A stretch of DNA of 64,000 bases, taken from contig NZ_JABFAU010000004.1 of NCBI RefSeq assembly GCF_017168335.1, positions 63,879-127,878 of the forward strand. Reading direction: 5' to 3'. This document shows positions 1 through 8,454 of this stretch, piece after piece. Positions within the stretch are counted from its first letter, which is position 1. Each line of letters opens with the position of its first letter. Source of the stretch: Rhodococcus sp. KRD162. Its GTDB lineage: Bacteria; Actinomycetota; Actinomycetes; Mycobacteriales; Mycobacteriaceae. The translations under genes were made by a program, and so were the position numbers. Below the pieces are notes generated by a model. It saw only the letters and a list, made by a program, of their open reading frames with translations. It did not search any database and had not been told where the DNA came from.

Positions 1-901
1 CATCCCACAGGTGTGTATCGCCATTGTCTGCTGGACCGGACGTCGGCTCGGGCTCGGGCGCACGGGACGTGCTGTCGGTGTCGTCGTGCACGACTGATGT
101 GGGGTCTGCGGGGTTGTTCACTCCGGGTTTCGCGGCTTTGGAGAACAGGGCTTCGAGGTAGGCGCGTAGTTCGGGGTCGACGCAGAAGCGTCCTTCCGAC
201 ATCCCGTCGGCACCCTGCTCACCGAGATAGAAGAACGCATCACGTCGCTTCCGCGGCCTGGGCTGCCCGTTCTCGTCGTCGTCTTCGTCGTAGTCGCCGT
301 CGGGGTTGAGGATCGAATCCAGGTGCGCCACCAGCGGCGCGAAGTCGTCGGGCCGCCTGGTCGATGCGTAGCCCACCAACTGCTGTTCGGCGAGATCGCG
401 GGTCTGCGGATCCACACTCGAGGGCAGATGGCGGAAGAACTCGCGGATCATCTGCACATGCTTGGTATCGAGCAACCCGGCCCGTAATGCTTCGGCGGTG
501 TGCGGCAGCAGTGCAGGCAGGACGTCACCGGACAATGCTGTCCGGTCGCCCAGCTCCGCAGCCAGACGTACCCGTGCCCCGGCCGCGCGTGGGGTGATCC
601 GCAGCATCCACGCCACCGACGACGGCACCGACGCCGAATATACATCGAGTCCGTGCTGCGCGATCAACTCGTTCAACCAGGTGTGCGAGTGCGCAGTCAG
701 CGACCGGGTCACCGTTTCCATCCGCTGGATCACCGCGCGCCGGTCGGCGTTCGTCCACGACACCGACGCCTGTTCCGTCAATGCGGCGACCGCGGACTCG
801 ACCCGATCGACCACCACCGATAGTTCGGGATCGGACACCTCAGGGGCGGGCGGCACCGTCTCGATGCCGTCCACCCCTGATCCGCCGTCCCCCGAAAGCA
901 T
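1..901 (-). CDS. DUF222 / 13E12-repeat HNH-endonuclease family protein (3' end outside window)
   Basis: The reading frame is open from an ATG at 901 to the window edge, so only the N-terminal 300 residues are visible. The frame is preceded by an in-frame stop, which makes 901 the first ATG. The protein starts MLSGDGGSGVDG and continues with the helical DUF222 pattern (a segment SWTNADRRAVIQRMETV, then many Ala/Leu/Arg-rich helices and LLDTKHVQMIREFFRHLP). It is followed by an acidic linker (DYDEDDDENGQ) and a region ending near the edge in a low-complexity Asp/Pro/Glu stretch. Members of this actinobacterial family usually carry an HNH nuclease motif C-terminally; that part would lie left of base 1 and is not seen. 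These genes are often multicopy in Mycobacteriales and their role is uncertain. Family assignment is by pattern recognition. Confidence 0.72.
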   Translation of the reverse strand, partial: MLSGDGGSGVDGIETVPPAPEVSDPELSVVVDRVESAVAALTEQASVSWTNADRRAVIQRMETVTRSLTAHSHTWLNELIAQHGLDVYSASVPSSVAWMLRITPRAAGARVRLAAELGDRTALSGDVLPALLPHTAEALRAGLLDTKHVQMIREFFRHLPSSVDPQTRDLAEQQLVGYASTRRPDDFAPLVAHLDSILNPDGDYDEDDDENGQPRPRKRRDAFFYLGEQGADGMSEGRFCVDPELRAYLEALFSKAAKPGVNNPADPTSVVHDDTDSTSRAPEPEPTSGPADNGDTHLWD

Positions 902-1209
902 GCACAAAATCTATCGCGACCCACCGACACACTTTCGAACACACGTTCCCAACGGCCCTGCGTCGTGGAACGGGCCAATCGAAGTCGGAGGGCCTATGTG
1001 GCGGATTACACATGGCCCACAAGTGTGACGTTGCCGATTTCGAGTAACGACGAGTCGCGTAGATGCTGCCGGCGACGTTCAATATTCCCAAGGCGGACGT
1101 AACGATCACAGCAGCGTTGCTTGCATCGGTGACGAAAGCCACCGCTTGGCAGCATCTCCGAACTCGAGTGTCGAGCCGGTGTCCGATGTTGTGTGTTGAC
1201 CCAGTGGGG
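902..1209. other. Intergenic region without recognised gene
   Basis: About 300 bases lie between the divergent DUF222 gene and the next gene. I see no convincing ORF, RNA or terminator. A plus-strand frame is open back to 1063 but its first part (before 1210) has a composition that does not look coding, so it is treated as upstream sequence holding divergent promoters. Confidence 0.4.
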
Positions 1210-1773
1210 ATGATCGACATGAACGACGCATCTCGTTTCGCCGCATCGTGCAGTTCGCCGAAGGAACTGATCACTCGACTTCAGTTCGGTACCACGGACG
1301 TGTGGCCGGAGGACATCGCCCTTCCGGCCCGTTGGCGCTACATGGCCGACCTAATAGATTCCGATCGTGGCTTGCTCGTCGAGTTCGACGGTGCCCTGTC
1401 CACACCGGTTGCGGACGCACTCGGTGCGACGGCGGAACTGTGCAGGCAATCGGCCACCGAGTCTGTGCCCGCGGCCGACTGGCAGTATCTGCGGCGAGCG
1501 TTGGGATGGCTCGAGCGTGGCAGTTCCGGTGTCGATCGCGCTCTCATCGCCGTGGGCGACGAGTTGGCACTGATCGGGCTCGACGGGGCGGAACAGGACT
1601 TCTCGGTTGCGACCTGGCTGTGCATTGATGTCTTGGACAGGTTTGCCGCCGCTGGCGATACCGTCGGGTATTGGGTCGAGTACGTGTACAGATGTGAGTC
1701 GAATGTGGCCGAGCAGTGCATCGATTCAGGTCTTGTCGGCAGCGAGAGCACCGAACTGTCGGTAGCCGTGTGA
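1210..1773 (+). CDS. Hypothetical protein, about 187 aa
   Basis: Not recognised. The frame stays open from 1063, but the protein-like part begins at ATG 1210 (or ATG 1219, MNDASRFAAS), 3-9 bases after a GGGG stretch that could act as ribosome binding site; 1210 is chosen. The product is acidic and soluble, with no signal peptide or membrane segment. It contains a plausible alpha/beta fold with WPEDIALPARWRYMADLI near the start and DWQYLRRALGWLERG in the middle. It lies just upstream of an oxidoreductase gene on the same strand (72 bases between), which may or may not be cotranscribed. The C-terminus ends in a short Ser/Glu/Val tail. Confidence 0.5.
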   Translation: MIDMNDASRFAASCSSPKELITRLQFGTTDVWPEDIALPARWRYMADLIDSDRGLLVEFDGALSTPVADALGATAELCRQSATESVPAADWQYLRRALGWLERGSSGVDRALIAVGDELALIGLDGAEQDFSVATWLCIDVLDRFAAAGDTVGYWVEYVYRCESNVAEQCIDSGLVGSESTELSVAV

Positions 1774-1845
1774 CTGGTGGTAACGGGAGAGTCGTCGCCG
1801 AACGCCGCGCGGAACATTTGCGTCGTGGTGACCGTTGTACCGCGC

Positions 1846-2781
1846 ATGACACGAGCAGCGGTCGCAGCGTCCTACGGTAGTTCCGATGTCATCGAGATCG
1901 TCGACGTCGATCTACCGGAACCGTCCGAGGGTGAGGTACTGATCGCGGTGAAGGCGATCGGCGTCAACCCCTTCGACTACAAGAGCTACAGCGGTTCGTT
2001 CGGCACCGACGCGTCGAAGCTTCCGATGGCATTGGGCAGCGAGGCCTCGGGGATCGTGGTCGCGTCGGGCGGAGCCGTCGAGGGGCCTGCGGGACCCATT
2101 GCCGTCGGCGACGAGGTGATCGTGTCCGGCCACACCGGAACGTACGCCGATACGATTCTGGCTCCCGCGCGGTTCGTGTTCCCGAAACCGGCAGAACTGG
2201 ACTGGGAGGTTGCTGCCGGTGTTCTCGCTGTCGCTGGAACTGCTTACGACGCACTCGAATCCGTGGGAGTCGAGAGCGGCGACACGCTGCTGGTGCACGG
2301 CGCGGCAGGCGGTGTGGGATCGGTTGTGACCCAACTCGCGGTGGCGCGCGGCGCCACCGTCATCGGGACCGCGCGCCGGCAGAATCACGATGCACTCCGG
2401 GCCTATGGTGCCGAACCCGTCGAATACGGCGATGGGCTGATCGACCGCGTCCGGGCAGCCGCTCCGAAGGGAATCGACGCCGCCATCGATGCAGTGGGTA
2501 CCGACGAGGCCGTGGACGTCTCGCTCGAATTGCTCACCGATCGAGCCAGATTGGTGACGATGGCCGCGTTCGGTCGGGCAGCGGCAGACGGGTTCCTCGC
2601 CGTGGGAGGGCCGGAGAGTATGAAACGTCGACGCCTCGCGTCACCGACGCTGTTGGAGCAGGCCGGTGCGGGAGTGTTCGAGGTGACGGTCGCCAAGACC
2701 TTCCCGCTCGCCGACGCCGCGAGGGCGCACGCAGAGCTGCAGTCCGCGCACCCGCGCGGAAAGTTCGTCCTGATTCCGTAG
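1846..2781 (+). CDS. Zinc-independent MDR-family NADP-dependent oxidoreductase (quinone reductase-like)
   Basis: A 311-residue member of the medium-chain dehydrogenase/reductase superfamily. The N-terminal GroES-like domain reads RAAVAASYGSSDVIEIVDVD and IGVNPFDYKSYSG. It is followed by the nucleotide-binding motif HGAAGGVGSVVTQLA (about residues 152-166), the AxxGxxG-type fingerprint for NADPH in quinone oxidoreductases. The catalytic-zinc Cys/His ligands of alcohol dehydrogenases are not present, so a reductase acting on quinones or enones is more likely. ATG 1846 (MTRAAVAAS) matches the usual family N-terminus. The frame extends upstream to 1777, but the extra 23 residues are unlike the family. 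Substrate cannot be deduced. Confidence 0.85.
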   Translation: MTRAAVAASYGSSDVIEIVDVDLPEPSEGEVLIAVKAIGVNPFDYKSYSGSFGTDASKLPMALGSEASGIVVASGGAVEGPAGPIAVGDEVIVSGHTGTYADTILAPARFVFPKPAELDWEVAAGVLAVAGTAYDALESVGVESGDTLLVHGAAGGVGSVVTQLAVARGATVIGTARRQNHDALRAYGAEPVEYGDGLIDRVRAAAPKGIDAAIDAVGTDEAVDVSLELLTDRARLVTMAAFGRAAADGFLAVGGPESMKRRRLASPTLLEQAGAGVFEVTVAKTFPLADAARAHAELQSAHPRGKFVLIP

Positions 2782-2800
2782 CTCGGCCGTGAGGGGAGAA

Positions 2801-3766
2801 CTATCGGTAGTAGTCGTCCCACCAGGTCAACACTCTGGTTCCGATCAACGTCAGCCACTTCGAGGGTTCACCCTCTGATACATCCGTCTCGAACCACACC
2901 TCGCCCGGGTGAGGCCTGGCCTGTAACCATGATCCATCGCTTCGGCGGGCGGACCTGATGGCTCCGATTGCCTCCTCCAGGCGAGGATCCGGCGCTGTCC
3001 CATCGAGCAGAGAGGCGCGTCGGAAGTAGTCGACAGCATTGAGCGCGCTGTACCTCCACCGGAACGGGTAGCAGAACTGCCCGACCCATTCTCCGACCCG
3101 TCTGCCCGTGGACAGGGTGTAGAGGAGTTTGCGCTCGAGCAGGTACTCCTCGCCGATCCGCCGGACCGCACGAGTTCTCTCGGTGCCACCGACTGCGGCG
3201 TCGTACTCCAGTAGCCCTTTCAGTGAGTTCAACGTCGAGTGGAACGAACTGCGAGTCGATCCCTCGACCCACTCGCAATTCCATCCACCGTCCGGCAGTT
3301 GATGGTCGAGAAACCATTCGACGATGCCGTCGACGTCCGCGCCGAGCCACACTCCATTGGCAACGGTCCACGCATTGATACAGCAGTCCACTTCGCCGCC
3401 CCAGTACGGCAGGTTCTCGTACTCCCACCGACTGTTCGTGTCGAGCAGTTCGACTGTGCGGCGGGCCCGCAGAACGGCGGCGTCGACGCCCCACTCGCGC
3501 AACGAATTCAGCGACCAGGTGGTTGCAGTCCAGGGCTGGCCCACTGCCGTGGCACCATCGAAGTTCGCAGGGAAGAACGCACCGCCCGCCCATTGGCCGT
3601 CCGGGTCCTGCAGCGCAAGAAGTCTCGCACCGAAACCCTCGGTGGCGACTCGGGCGCGAGTTGCTTCCCATACCGTGGCGGGTTCTCCCAAGAGGTCGCG
3701 CTCGACCTGCCAATGCAGCGCAGGATCGGAATCGACAAGCCAGTTGCGAAGCGAATCGGCGATCAT
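2801..3766 (-). CDS. Terpenoid cyclase/prenyltransferase-fold (alpha-toroid) hypothetical protein
   Basis: A 321-residue soluble protein. It has repeated Q/D-D-G-x-W motifs typical of alpha/alpha-toroid proteins related to squalene cyclases: QDPDGQWAGG (about residues 53-62), QLPDGGWNCEW (about 153-163) and RSDGSWLQAR (about 275-285). No DXDD catalytic motif of squalene-hopene cyclases is seen and the protein is about half their length, so it is a stand-alone toroid domain and not a triterpene cyclase. Many actinobacteria encode such proteins of unknown function. It converges on the oxidoreductase gene and diverges from the following membrane protein. Fold assignment is fairly sure; function unknown. 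Confidence 0.7.
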   Translation of the reverse strand: MIADSLRNWLVDSDPALHWQVERDLLGEPATVWEATRARVATEGFGARLLALQDPDGQWAGGAFFPANFDGATAVGQPWTATTWSLNSLREWGVDAAVLRARRTVELLDTNSRWEYENLPYWGGEVDCCINAWTVANGVWLGADVDGIVEWFLDHQLPDGGWNCEWVEGSTRSSFHSTLNSLKGLLEYDAAVGGTERTRAVRRIGEEYLLERKLLYTLSTGRRVGEWVGQFCYPFRWRYSALNAVDYFRRASLLDGTAPDPRLEEAIGAIRSARRSDGSWLQARPHPGEVWFETDVSEGEPSKWLTLIGTRVLTWWDDYYR

Positions 3767-3866
3767 GACGGCGAAGCCTAACGCCGCTCGTTCCAGCGGA
3801 CGTGCCAGTTAACGATCGGGTCTCGACGCGCGTGGGGTAGTGGTCGGCACGATCTACGATGGGCTC

Positions 3867-4391
3867 ATGACTGCCGATCCGACCACGCCCGCACCGTCGA
3901 ACAGCTCGGTGAACTGGAAGAGGCGGGGGATCCTCGTTGGAGCCGGAATCGTCCTGCTGTTGATCGCCTACTTCGTTCTGGCTGCATTCCTGCCGCGCTG
4001 GTGGAGCCTCCGAGTGGAGAGCCTCGCCGATCGCACGTTCACCAAGGGCATTCTGTGGGGCCTGTTGTTCGGCATCGTGTGCACGTTCGCTCCGTTGGTG
4101 TTCTTCTGGAGCGCCTGGTCGGTTCGCAAGGGCAGAGCCGGAAAGCCGCTGGCCATCGGAGCGGTGATCCTGGCCGTCGTCACAGCCATCCCGAACCTGT
4201 TGACCCTCACCATCGTTCTCGGCACCAGCAACGCCGCCCATGCCGGCGAGCGCACCCTCGATACGAGCGCACCGGGTTTCCGCGGTGCGACGGCACTCGG
4301 TGCGATCATCGCCGTGGTCCTGGTTGCCCTGCTCGTATTCGTGGTGGTGCGCAGAAGCCGTCGACGCAGAGTTGCCGCGCTGCCGCACTGA
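3867..4391 (+). CDS. Small integral membrane protein, four predicted TM segments
   Basis: ATG 3867 (MTADPTTPAPSN) gives 174 residues; the 9 upstream in-frame residues look non-coding. After a short hydrophilic N-terminus there are about four hydrophobic segments: GILVGAGIVLLLIAYFVLAA, ILWGLLFGIVCTFAPLVFFW, AIGAVILAVVTAIPNLLTLT and LGAIIAVVLVALLVFVVVRR. It ends in an Arg-rich cytoplasmic tail (RRSRRRR). Family not recognised; similar permease-like small proteins are common in Rhodococcus. The gene is divergent from the toroid protein, sharing a 100-base promoter region. Confidence 0.65.
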   Translation: MTADPTTPAPSNSSVNWKRRGILVGAGIVLLLIAYFVLAAFLPRWWSLRVESLADRTFTKGILWGLLFGIVCTFAPLVFFWSAWSVRKGRAGKPLAIGAVILAVVTAIPNLLTLTIVLGTSNAAHAGERTLDTSAPGFRGATALGAIIAVVLVALLVFVVVRRSRRRRVAALPH

Positions 4392-4492
4392 CCGTCCGGC
4401 GCTGCGCAATCTCGTCGGTTCGACGCCATCCGTCATCGACGCTGCGTGCGCCTGGGACCCGCGTGCCGAGATTTCAACCGTTCTGCCGTCGA

Positions 4493-5260
4493 TCAGGCTC
4501 GCAGCGTCATGATCTCCGCGCCGTCCTCGGTGATCATGACGGTGTGCTCACTGTGGGCGGTGCGGCATCCGGTCGTACTGCGAAGGGTCCATCCGTCGGC
4601 ATCGGTGACGAGTTCGTCGGTGTCCGCCATGACCCAGGGCTCGAGTGCCAGCATCAGGCCGGGGCGGAGCCCGTAACCCCGTCCGGGCCTGCCGTTGTTC
4701 GACACGTGCGGGTCCTGGTGCATCGTCGAGCCGATGCCGTGACCACCGAACTGCATGTTGATCGGGTAGCCGGCACCGCTCAGTACCGTCCCGATCGCGT
4801 GCGAGATGTCGCCGATCTTGTTGCCTGGACGCGCCGCGGCTATGCCCGCGGCCAACGCTCGTTCGGTCGCGTCGATCATCGTTGTGTCCTCGGGTCGAGG
4901 TTCGCCCACGACGAAGCTGATGGCTGAGTCCGCTGCCACGCCGCCGAGTACGACAGCGAGATCGAGCGTCAGTAGATCGCCGTCGGCCAGCGAGTAGTCG
5001 TGTGGAAGGCCATGCAGTACAGCGTCATTGACGGAGGTGCAGATGTAGTGACCGAACGGGCCGCGGCCGAAGGACGGGGCGTAGTCGACGTAGCAGGATG
5101 TCGCTCCCGCTCCGAGGATGATGTCCTTGGTCCACTGGTCGATTTCGAGCAGATTGGTGCCGATGGTGGCGCGCTCTCTGATGGTCCCGAGGATCTCTGC
5201 GACCAACGCGCCCGATTCACGCGCGAGGGGGATTGTGCTCGGCGGGAGGATTTCGATCAT
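4493..5260 (-). CDS. map: Methionine aminopeptidase, type I
   Basis: A 255-residue M24-family enzyme that removes the initiator methionine from nascent proteins. Metal-site signatures are visible: LLTLDLAVVLGG (metal Asp region, here with a Val instead of the usual Gly-rich stretch), GHGIGSTMHQDPHVSNN (His ligand and substrate His) and LALEPWVM (Glu ligand), followed by SEHTVMITEDGAEIMT at the C-terminus. There is no N-terminal SH3-binding/zinc extension, so it is the short class I form. Actinobacteria usually have two or more map paralogues; this one is isolated from secY/adk and is probably the accessory copy. The start ATG at 5260 lies 30 bases from a 12-bp perfect palindrome that may be its operator. 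Confidence 0.9.
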   Translation of the reverse strand: MIEILPPSTIPLARESGALVAEILGTIRERATIGTNLLEIDQWTKDIILGAGATSCYVDYAPSFGRGPFGHYICTSVNDAVLHGLPHDYSLADGDLLTLDLAVVLGGVAADSAISFVVGEPRPEDTTMIDATERALAAGIAAARPGNKIGDISHAIGTVLSGAGYPINMQFGGHGIGSTMHQDPHVSNNGRPGRGYGLRPGLMLALEPWVMADTDELVTDADGWTLRSTTGCRTAHSEHTVMITEDGAEIMTLRA

Positions 5261-5289
5261 GTGCTGCCTTTCGTCGTATGACGAATAAC

Positions 5290-5301
5290 TATACCGGTAT
5301 A
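5290..5301. promoter_or_regulatory. 12-bp perfect palindrome in the divergent map / GNAT promoter region
   Basis: TATACCGGTATA is a perfect inverted repeat located 30 bases before map and 25-40 bases before the likely start of the divergent acetyltransferase. The surrounding sequence (ATAACTA on the left, ACTATTG on the right) is AT-rich in a GC-rich genome, consistent with promoter and operator. The binding regulator is not evident. Confidence 0.4.
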
Positions 5302-5325
5302 ACTATTGGTGTCGAGACTCGACGG

Positions 5326-6057
5326 GTGTGTGTGCCCTGGGGCGTTCGTGCGACTCTATTTGCTGTGTCCGCCCATCCGCTCGACGATCCCGTCCGCAGT
5401 TCTCTCGAAGGCCCGCTCGCGCGGTTCGCGGTTCGGCGCGGCCGGGTAGTGCGTATGGATCCCGACGTGTCCCCCTTTCTGATGCACCCCGAGATTCTCG
5501 AGCCACAGGACTGGGAGGACATCGCCACGTTGTTCGGACCGCGAACCATCGTGGGATTGAACGGACCCGAACGCGAATTGCCGACCGGATGGTCACGTGT
5601 GGAGACTTTCGGCTTGGTGCAACTCGTCGGCACGCATCTCGAGACGCGGCCCTTCGGCGAGTCGGTCGAGCTGGGTGCTGCGGATGTTCCGGAGATGCTC
5701 GGTCTCGTTCGGCGCACCGAGCCCGGACCGTTCCTGCATCGGACCATCGAGCTCGGTACCTACCTCGGAGTCCGACGGAACGGTTCGTTGATCGCCATGG
5801 CAGGTGAGCGCATGCATCCACCGGGGTGGACGGAGATCAGCGCGGTGTGCACCGACCCTGCCTTCCGCGGGCAAGGTCTTGCCACGGACCTGGTGCGTGC
5901 GGTCGGCCACGGTATTCGTGCCCGAGGCGAGGAACCGTTCCTGCATGCCTCGGATGCGAACGTGCGCGCGATCGAGCTGTACCTGTCCATCGGATTCGAG
6001 CTGCGGCGAACATCGCGGCTGACATTGGTGAGAACGCCTGCATCGAACCTCGGGTAG
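5326..6057 (+). CDS. GNAT-family N-acetyltransferase (FR47-like)
   Basis: About 243 residues. An N-terminal helper domain (HPLDDPVRSSLEGPLARFA) leads into a GNAT domain with the acetyl-CoA motif A, VCTDPAFRGQGLATDLVRAV (about residues 180-199). The end of the fold is LHASDANVRAIELYLSIGFE. This architecture is the FR47-like group found in many actinobacteria; the acceptor substrate is unknown. The frame is open back to 5233, but that part overlaps the map promoter. GTG 5326 or GTG 5332 would place translation after the palindrome, and I chose 5326. The next gene follows with no gap. Confidence 0.75.
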   Translation: MCVPWGVRATLFAVSAHPLDDPVRSSLEGPLARFAVRRGRVVRMDPDVSPFLMHPEILEPQDWEDIATLFGPRTIVGLNGPERELPTGWSRVETFGLVQLVGTHLETRPFGESVELGAADVPEMLGLVRRTEPGPFLHRTIELGTYLGVRRNGSLIAMAGERMHPPGWTEISAVCTDPAFRGQGLATDLVRAVGHGIRARGEEPFLHASDANVRAIELYLSIGFELRRTSRLTLVRTPASNLG

Positions 6058-6447
6058 GTGCCGAGATCCGCCGTTGCGGGAGCTGCCGTCGAGGATTTAT
6101 CGTTACTTGTGCAAATAAATGGCGACGTCGTCTACGACGATGGTCTCGTTGTCCTCGACGAGGCCGGAGTCACGCTGAGGTATTACTACTTTCCTGTCGC
6201 CACCGCGAAGTTCGTGCCCTACTCGAAGATCCGCGCCGTCGACACCGCCGTCCTCGGCATGTGGAACGGTAGGTGGCGGCTGTGGGGTGCTCCGTGGATC
6301 GATCAGTGGCTTCCGCTGGACGTGAAGCGCCCCACGAAGGACACTGCAGTGGTGCTCACCCTTCGCCGCATCTCGCCGGTCTTCACTCCCGATGATCCGG
6401 AGCGAGTGGCCCAGCTGATCCGCGAGCGCATGACCGCGTCGACGTGA
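6058..6447 (+). CDS. Hypothetical protein, possible PH-like beta-rich domain
   Basis: Up to 129 residues, starting at GTG 6058 right after the acetyltransferase stop, or at GTG 6109 (VQINGDVVYDDG). The second start is attractive because the conserved-looking part begins there. The sequence alternates short beta-like stretches: VVLDEAGVTLRYYYFP, KFVPYSKIRAVDTAVLG, RLWGAPWIDQWLPLDV, AVVLTLRRISPVFTPDDPE. This is compatible with a bacterial PH-type domain, including the terminal helix RVAQLIRERM. It overlaps the DUF202 gene by four bases, so the two are probably translationally coupled. The fold suggestion is inference. Confidence 0.55.
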   Translation: MPRSAVAGAAVEDLSLLVQINGDVVYDDGLVVLDEAGVTLRYYYFPVATAKFVPYSKIRAVDTAVLGMWNGRWRLWGAPWIDQWLPLDVKRPTKDTAVVLTLRRISPVFTPDDPERVAQLIRERMTAST

Positions 6448-6776
6448 CCCGGCCCGACGAGCGGTTCACTCTTGCGAGCGAACGCACTTTCCTCGCCTGG
6501 TTGCGGACCTCGCTCGGTCTACTCGCCGGCGGCATCGCGATCGTTCATCTCGTTCCCGACTTCAGCACCGGATGGGTCCGAACCACCCTCGGCCTGATCC
6601 TGATCGGACTTGCCGCAGCGGCCCCGATCATCGGTCTGCGACGGTGGATGCGCGTCCGAGACGCGCTCGAGAACGGCGCACCGATGCCGAGGTCCCGAGA
6701 CCTGTGGGTCTTCGCCGTCGGCATCGGTGCAGTGGCTGTGCTTGCCGCGGTCGTCACCGTTCTGGGGATCCAGTAG
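6444..6776 (+). CDS. DUF202 / YidH-family membrane protein
   Basis: GTG 6444 overlaps the previous stop (GTGA). The 110-residue product begins with the DUF202 hallmark FTLASERTFLAWLRTSLGLL, in which Ser-Glu-Arg-Thr-x-Leu-Ala-Trp-x-Arg-Thr is the family signature. It has three membrane segments (LLAGGIAIVHLVPDF, TLGLILIGLAAAAPIIG, LWVFAVGIGAVAVLAAVVTV). YidH-type proteins are small membrane proteins of unknown function, often in pairs. Here only one is seen. Confidence 0.85.
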   Translation: MTRPDERFTLASERTFLAWLRTSLGLLAGGIAIVHLVPDFSTGWVRTTLGLILIGLAAAAPIIGLRRWMRVRDALENGAPMPRSRDLWVFAVGIGAVAVLAAVVTVLGIQ

Positions 6777-6840
6777 CGCGCGGCCCACCGCGGCAGGTGC
6801 ACAATCGAACAACTAGGACGACCAACGACAGGAGTTCGGC

Positions 6841-7854
6841 GTGGCGCAGGGTCTCAAGCTCGGGTACAAGGCATCGGCGGAGCAGTTCGGGCCGCGGGAT
6901 TTGGTCGAGCTCGGTGTTCTGGCCGAGCAGCACGGTATGGATTCGGCAACGGTCAGTGACCACTTTCAGCCGTGGCGGCACGAGGGTGGCCATGCGCCGT
7001 TCTCTCTTGCATGGATGACGGCTGTCGGTGAGCGGACCAAGACGATTCAGCTCGGTACATCGGTGTTGACGCCGACGTTCCGATACAACCCATCGGTCAT
7101 CGCCCAGGCGTTCGCGACGATGGGTTGCCTGTATCCCGGGCGCGTCATGCTCGGGGTCGGTACCGGCGAGGCTTTGAACGAGATCGCCACCGGGTTCACC
7201 GGCGAGTGGCCGGAATTCAAGGAACGGTTCGCGCGGCTGCGTGAGTCGGTGCGCTTGATGCGTGAGCTGTGGCTGGGCGATCGGGTCGATTTCGAGGGCG
7301 AGTACTACACCACCAAGGGCGCGTCGATCTACGACGTCCCCGAGGGCGGCATTCCCGTGTACATCGCCGCGGGTGGTCCGGTGGTGGCCAGGTACGCCGG
7401 ACGGGCCGGTGACGGGTTCATCTGCACATCGGGTAAAGGCATGGAGCTCTACACCGACAAGCTTCTGCCCGCCGTGGAGGAAGGGGCCGGTAAGGCCGAG
7501 CGCGACAGCGGTGAGATCGACAAGATGATCGAGATCAAGATCAGCTACGACACCGATCCTGAACTCGCACTGGAGAACTGTCGTTTCTGGGCTCCGCTGT
7601 CGCTGACGCCCGAGCAGAAGCATTCGATCGACGATCCGATCGAGATGGAGAAGGCAGCCGACGAACTGCCGATCGAACAGGTCGCGAAGCGTTGGATTGT
7701 CGCGTCGGACCCCGACGAGGCGGTGGAGAAGGTCAAGCAGTACACCGATGCGGGCCTGAACCACTTGGTGTTCCACGCACCGGGACACGATCAGAAGCGC
7801 TTCCTCGAGCTGTTCGAGAAGGATCTGGCCCCGCGCCTACGCACACTCGGCTGA
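6841..7854 (+). CDS. fgd: F420-dependent glucose-6-phosphate dehydrogenase
   Basis: A 337-residue luciferase-like (LLM) TIM-barrel enzyme that oxidises glucose-6-phosphate to 6-phosphogluconolactone while reducing coenzyme F420. The N-terminus [17 protein letters not shown], the [16 protein letters not shown] segment (His and Trp of the F420/phosphate site) and [10 protein letters not shown] are characteristic of mycobacterial Fgd1. GTG 6841 begins [12 protein letters not shown], with AGGAG 11 bases upstream. F420H2 produced here feeds F420-dependent reductases. A Ddn-like gene lies directly downstream in convergent orientation. The gene stands at the start of the block that is collinear with M. 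tuberculosis Rv0407 onwards. Confidence 0.93.
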   Translation: MAQGLKLGYKASAEQFGPRDLVELGVLAEQHGMDSATVSDHFQPWRHEGGHAPFSLAWMTAVGERTKTIQLGTSVLTPTFRYNPSVIAQAFATMGCLYPGRVMLGVGTGEALNEIATGFTGEWPEFKERFARLRESVRLMRELWLGDRVDFEGEYYTTKGASIYDVPEGGIPVYIAAGGPVVARYAGRAGDGFICTSGKGMELYTDKLLPAVEEGAGKAERDSGEIDKMIEIKISYDTDPELALENCRFWAPLSLTPEQKHSIDDPIEMEKAADELPIEQVAKRWIVASDPDEAVEKVKQYTDAGLNHLVFHAPGHDQKRFLELFEKDLAPRLRTLG

Positions 7855-7881
7855 CGCCGGGGAGCCGGTGATTCGACGAGG

Positions 7882-8394
7882 TCAGCGATCGGCCGTGAGC
7901 GCGAACAGTCGCATATCGCGGTCGGTTCGAGTCTCGTACTCGCCGTACACCTCGATCATCGCGTCGAACTGTCGGTAGATGCGGGCCTTCTCGTCGCCGG
8001 TGATCCGGGTTGCCGTCACCGGGATCTTCCTACCGCCGATAGCGACAACCGCTCTCGGGTCGGCGAGGAGATTGGAGGTCCACGCCGGGTGGTGCTGCTG
8101 GCCGAAATTGGATCCGACGACGAAAATCTTCTCGCCCTCCCGGTAGTACAGCAGCGGGCTCGTTCTCGGCTCACCGGACTTGCGGCCCGTGGTCGTCAGC
8201 AACAGCACCGGCGCAGCGATCGGGCCGAGGACGGTGAAGCGGCCGTTGGACTTGGTCAGCAGCCATCGGTCGATGCCTGCGAGATTCTTGATGACCCAGG
8301 AACCGGGCTTGGTCGAGGCGAATTTCACAGCGGGTTTACGGATGAACGAGTTCTCGCTGCCCCAGCGCACATCCGGGAATGGTGAATCGGCCAT
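7882..8394 (-). CDS. Deazaflavin (F420)-dependent nitroreductase-family protein, Ddn-like
   Basis: 170 residues of split-beta-barrel FDOR-A type. Diagnostic segments are LLLTTTGRKSGEPRTSPLLY, the Ddn-family core for F420 binding, then GSNFGQQHHPAWTSNLLADP and a terminal region with RQFDAMIEVYGEYETRTDR. FDOR-A proteins use reduced F420 to reduce quinones or other substrates; Ddn of M. tuberculosis activates nitroimidazole prodrugs. Adjacency to fgd, which makes F420H2, supports this cofactor. The natural substrate is unknown. ATG 8394 gives MADSPFPDVRWG. Confidence 0.88.
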   Translation of the reverse strand: MADSPFPDVRWGSENSFIRKPAVKFASTKPGSWVIKNLAGIDRWLLTKSNGRFTVLGPIAAPVLLLTTTGRKSGEPRTSPLLYYREGEKIFVVGSNFGQQHHPAWTSNLLADPRAVVAIGGRKIPVTATRITGDEKARIYRQFDAMIEVYGEYETRTDRDMRLFALTADR

Positions 8395-8454
8395 GGTTCA
8401 TGGGACAACTGGACGCCACTCGCTGTCAACACCTGGACCACTAAGCTGTTGGTC

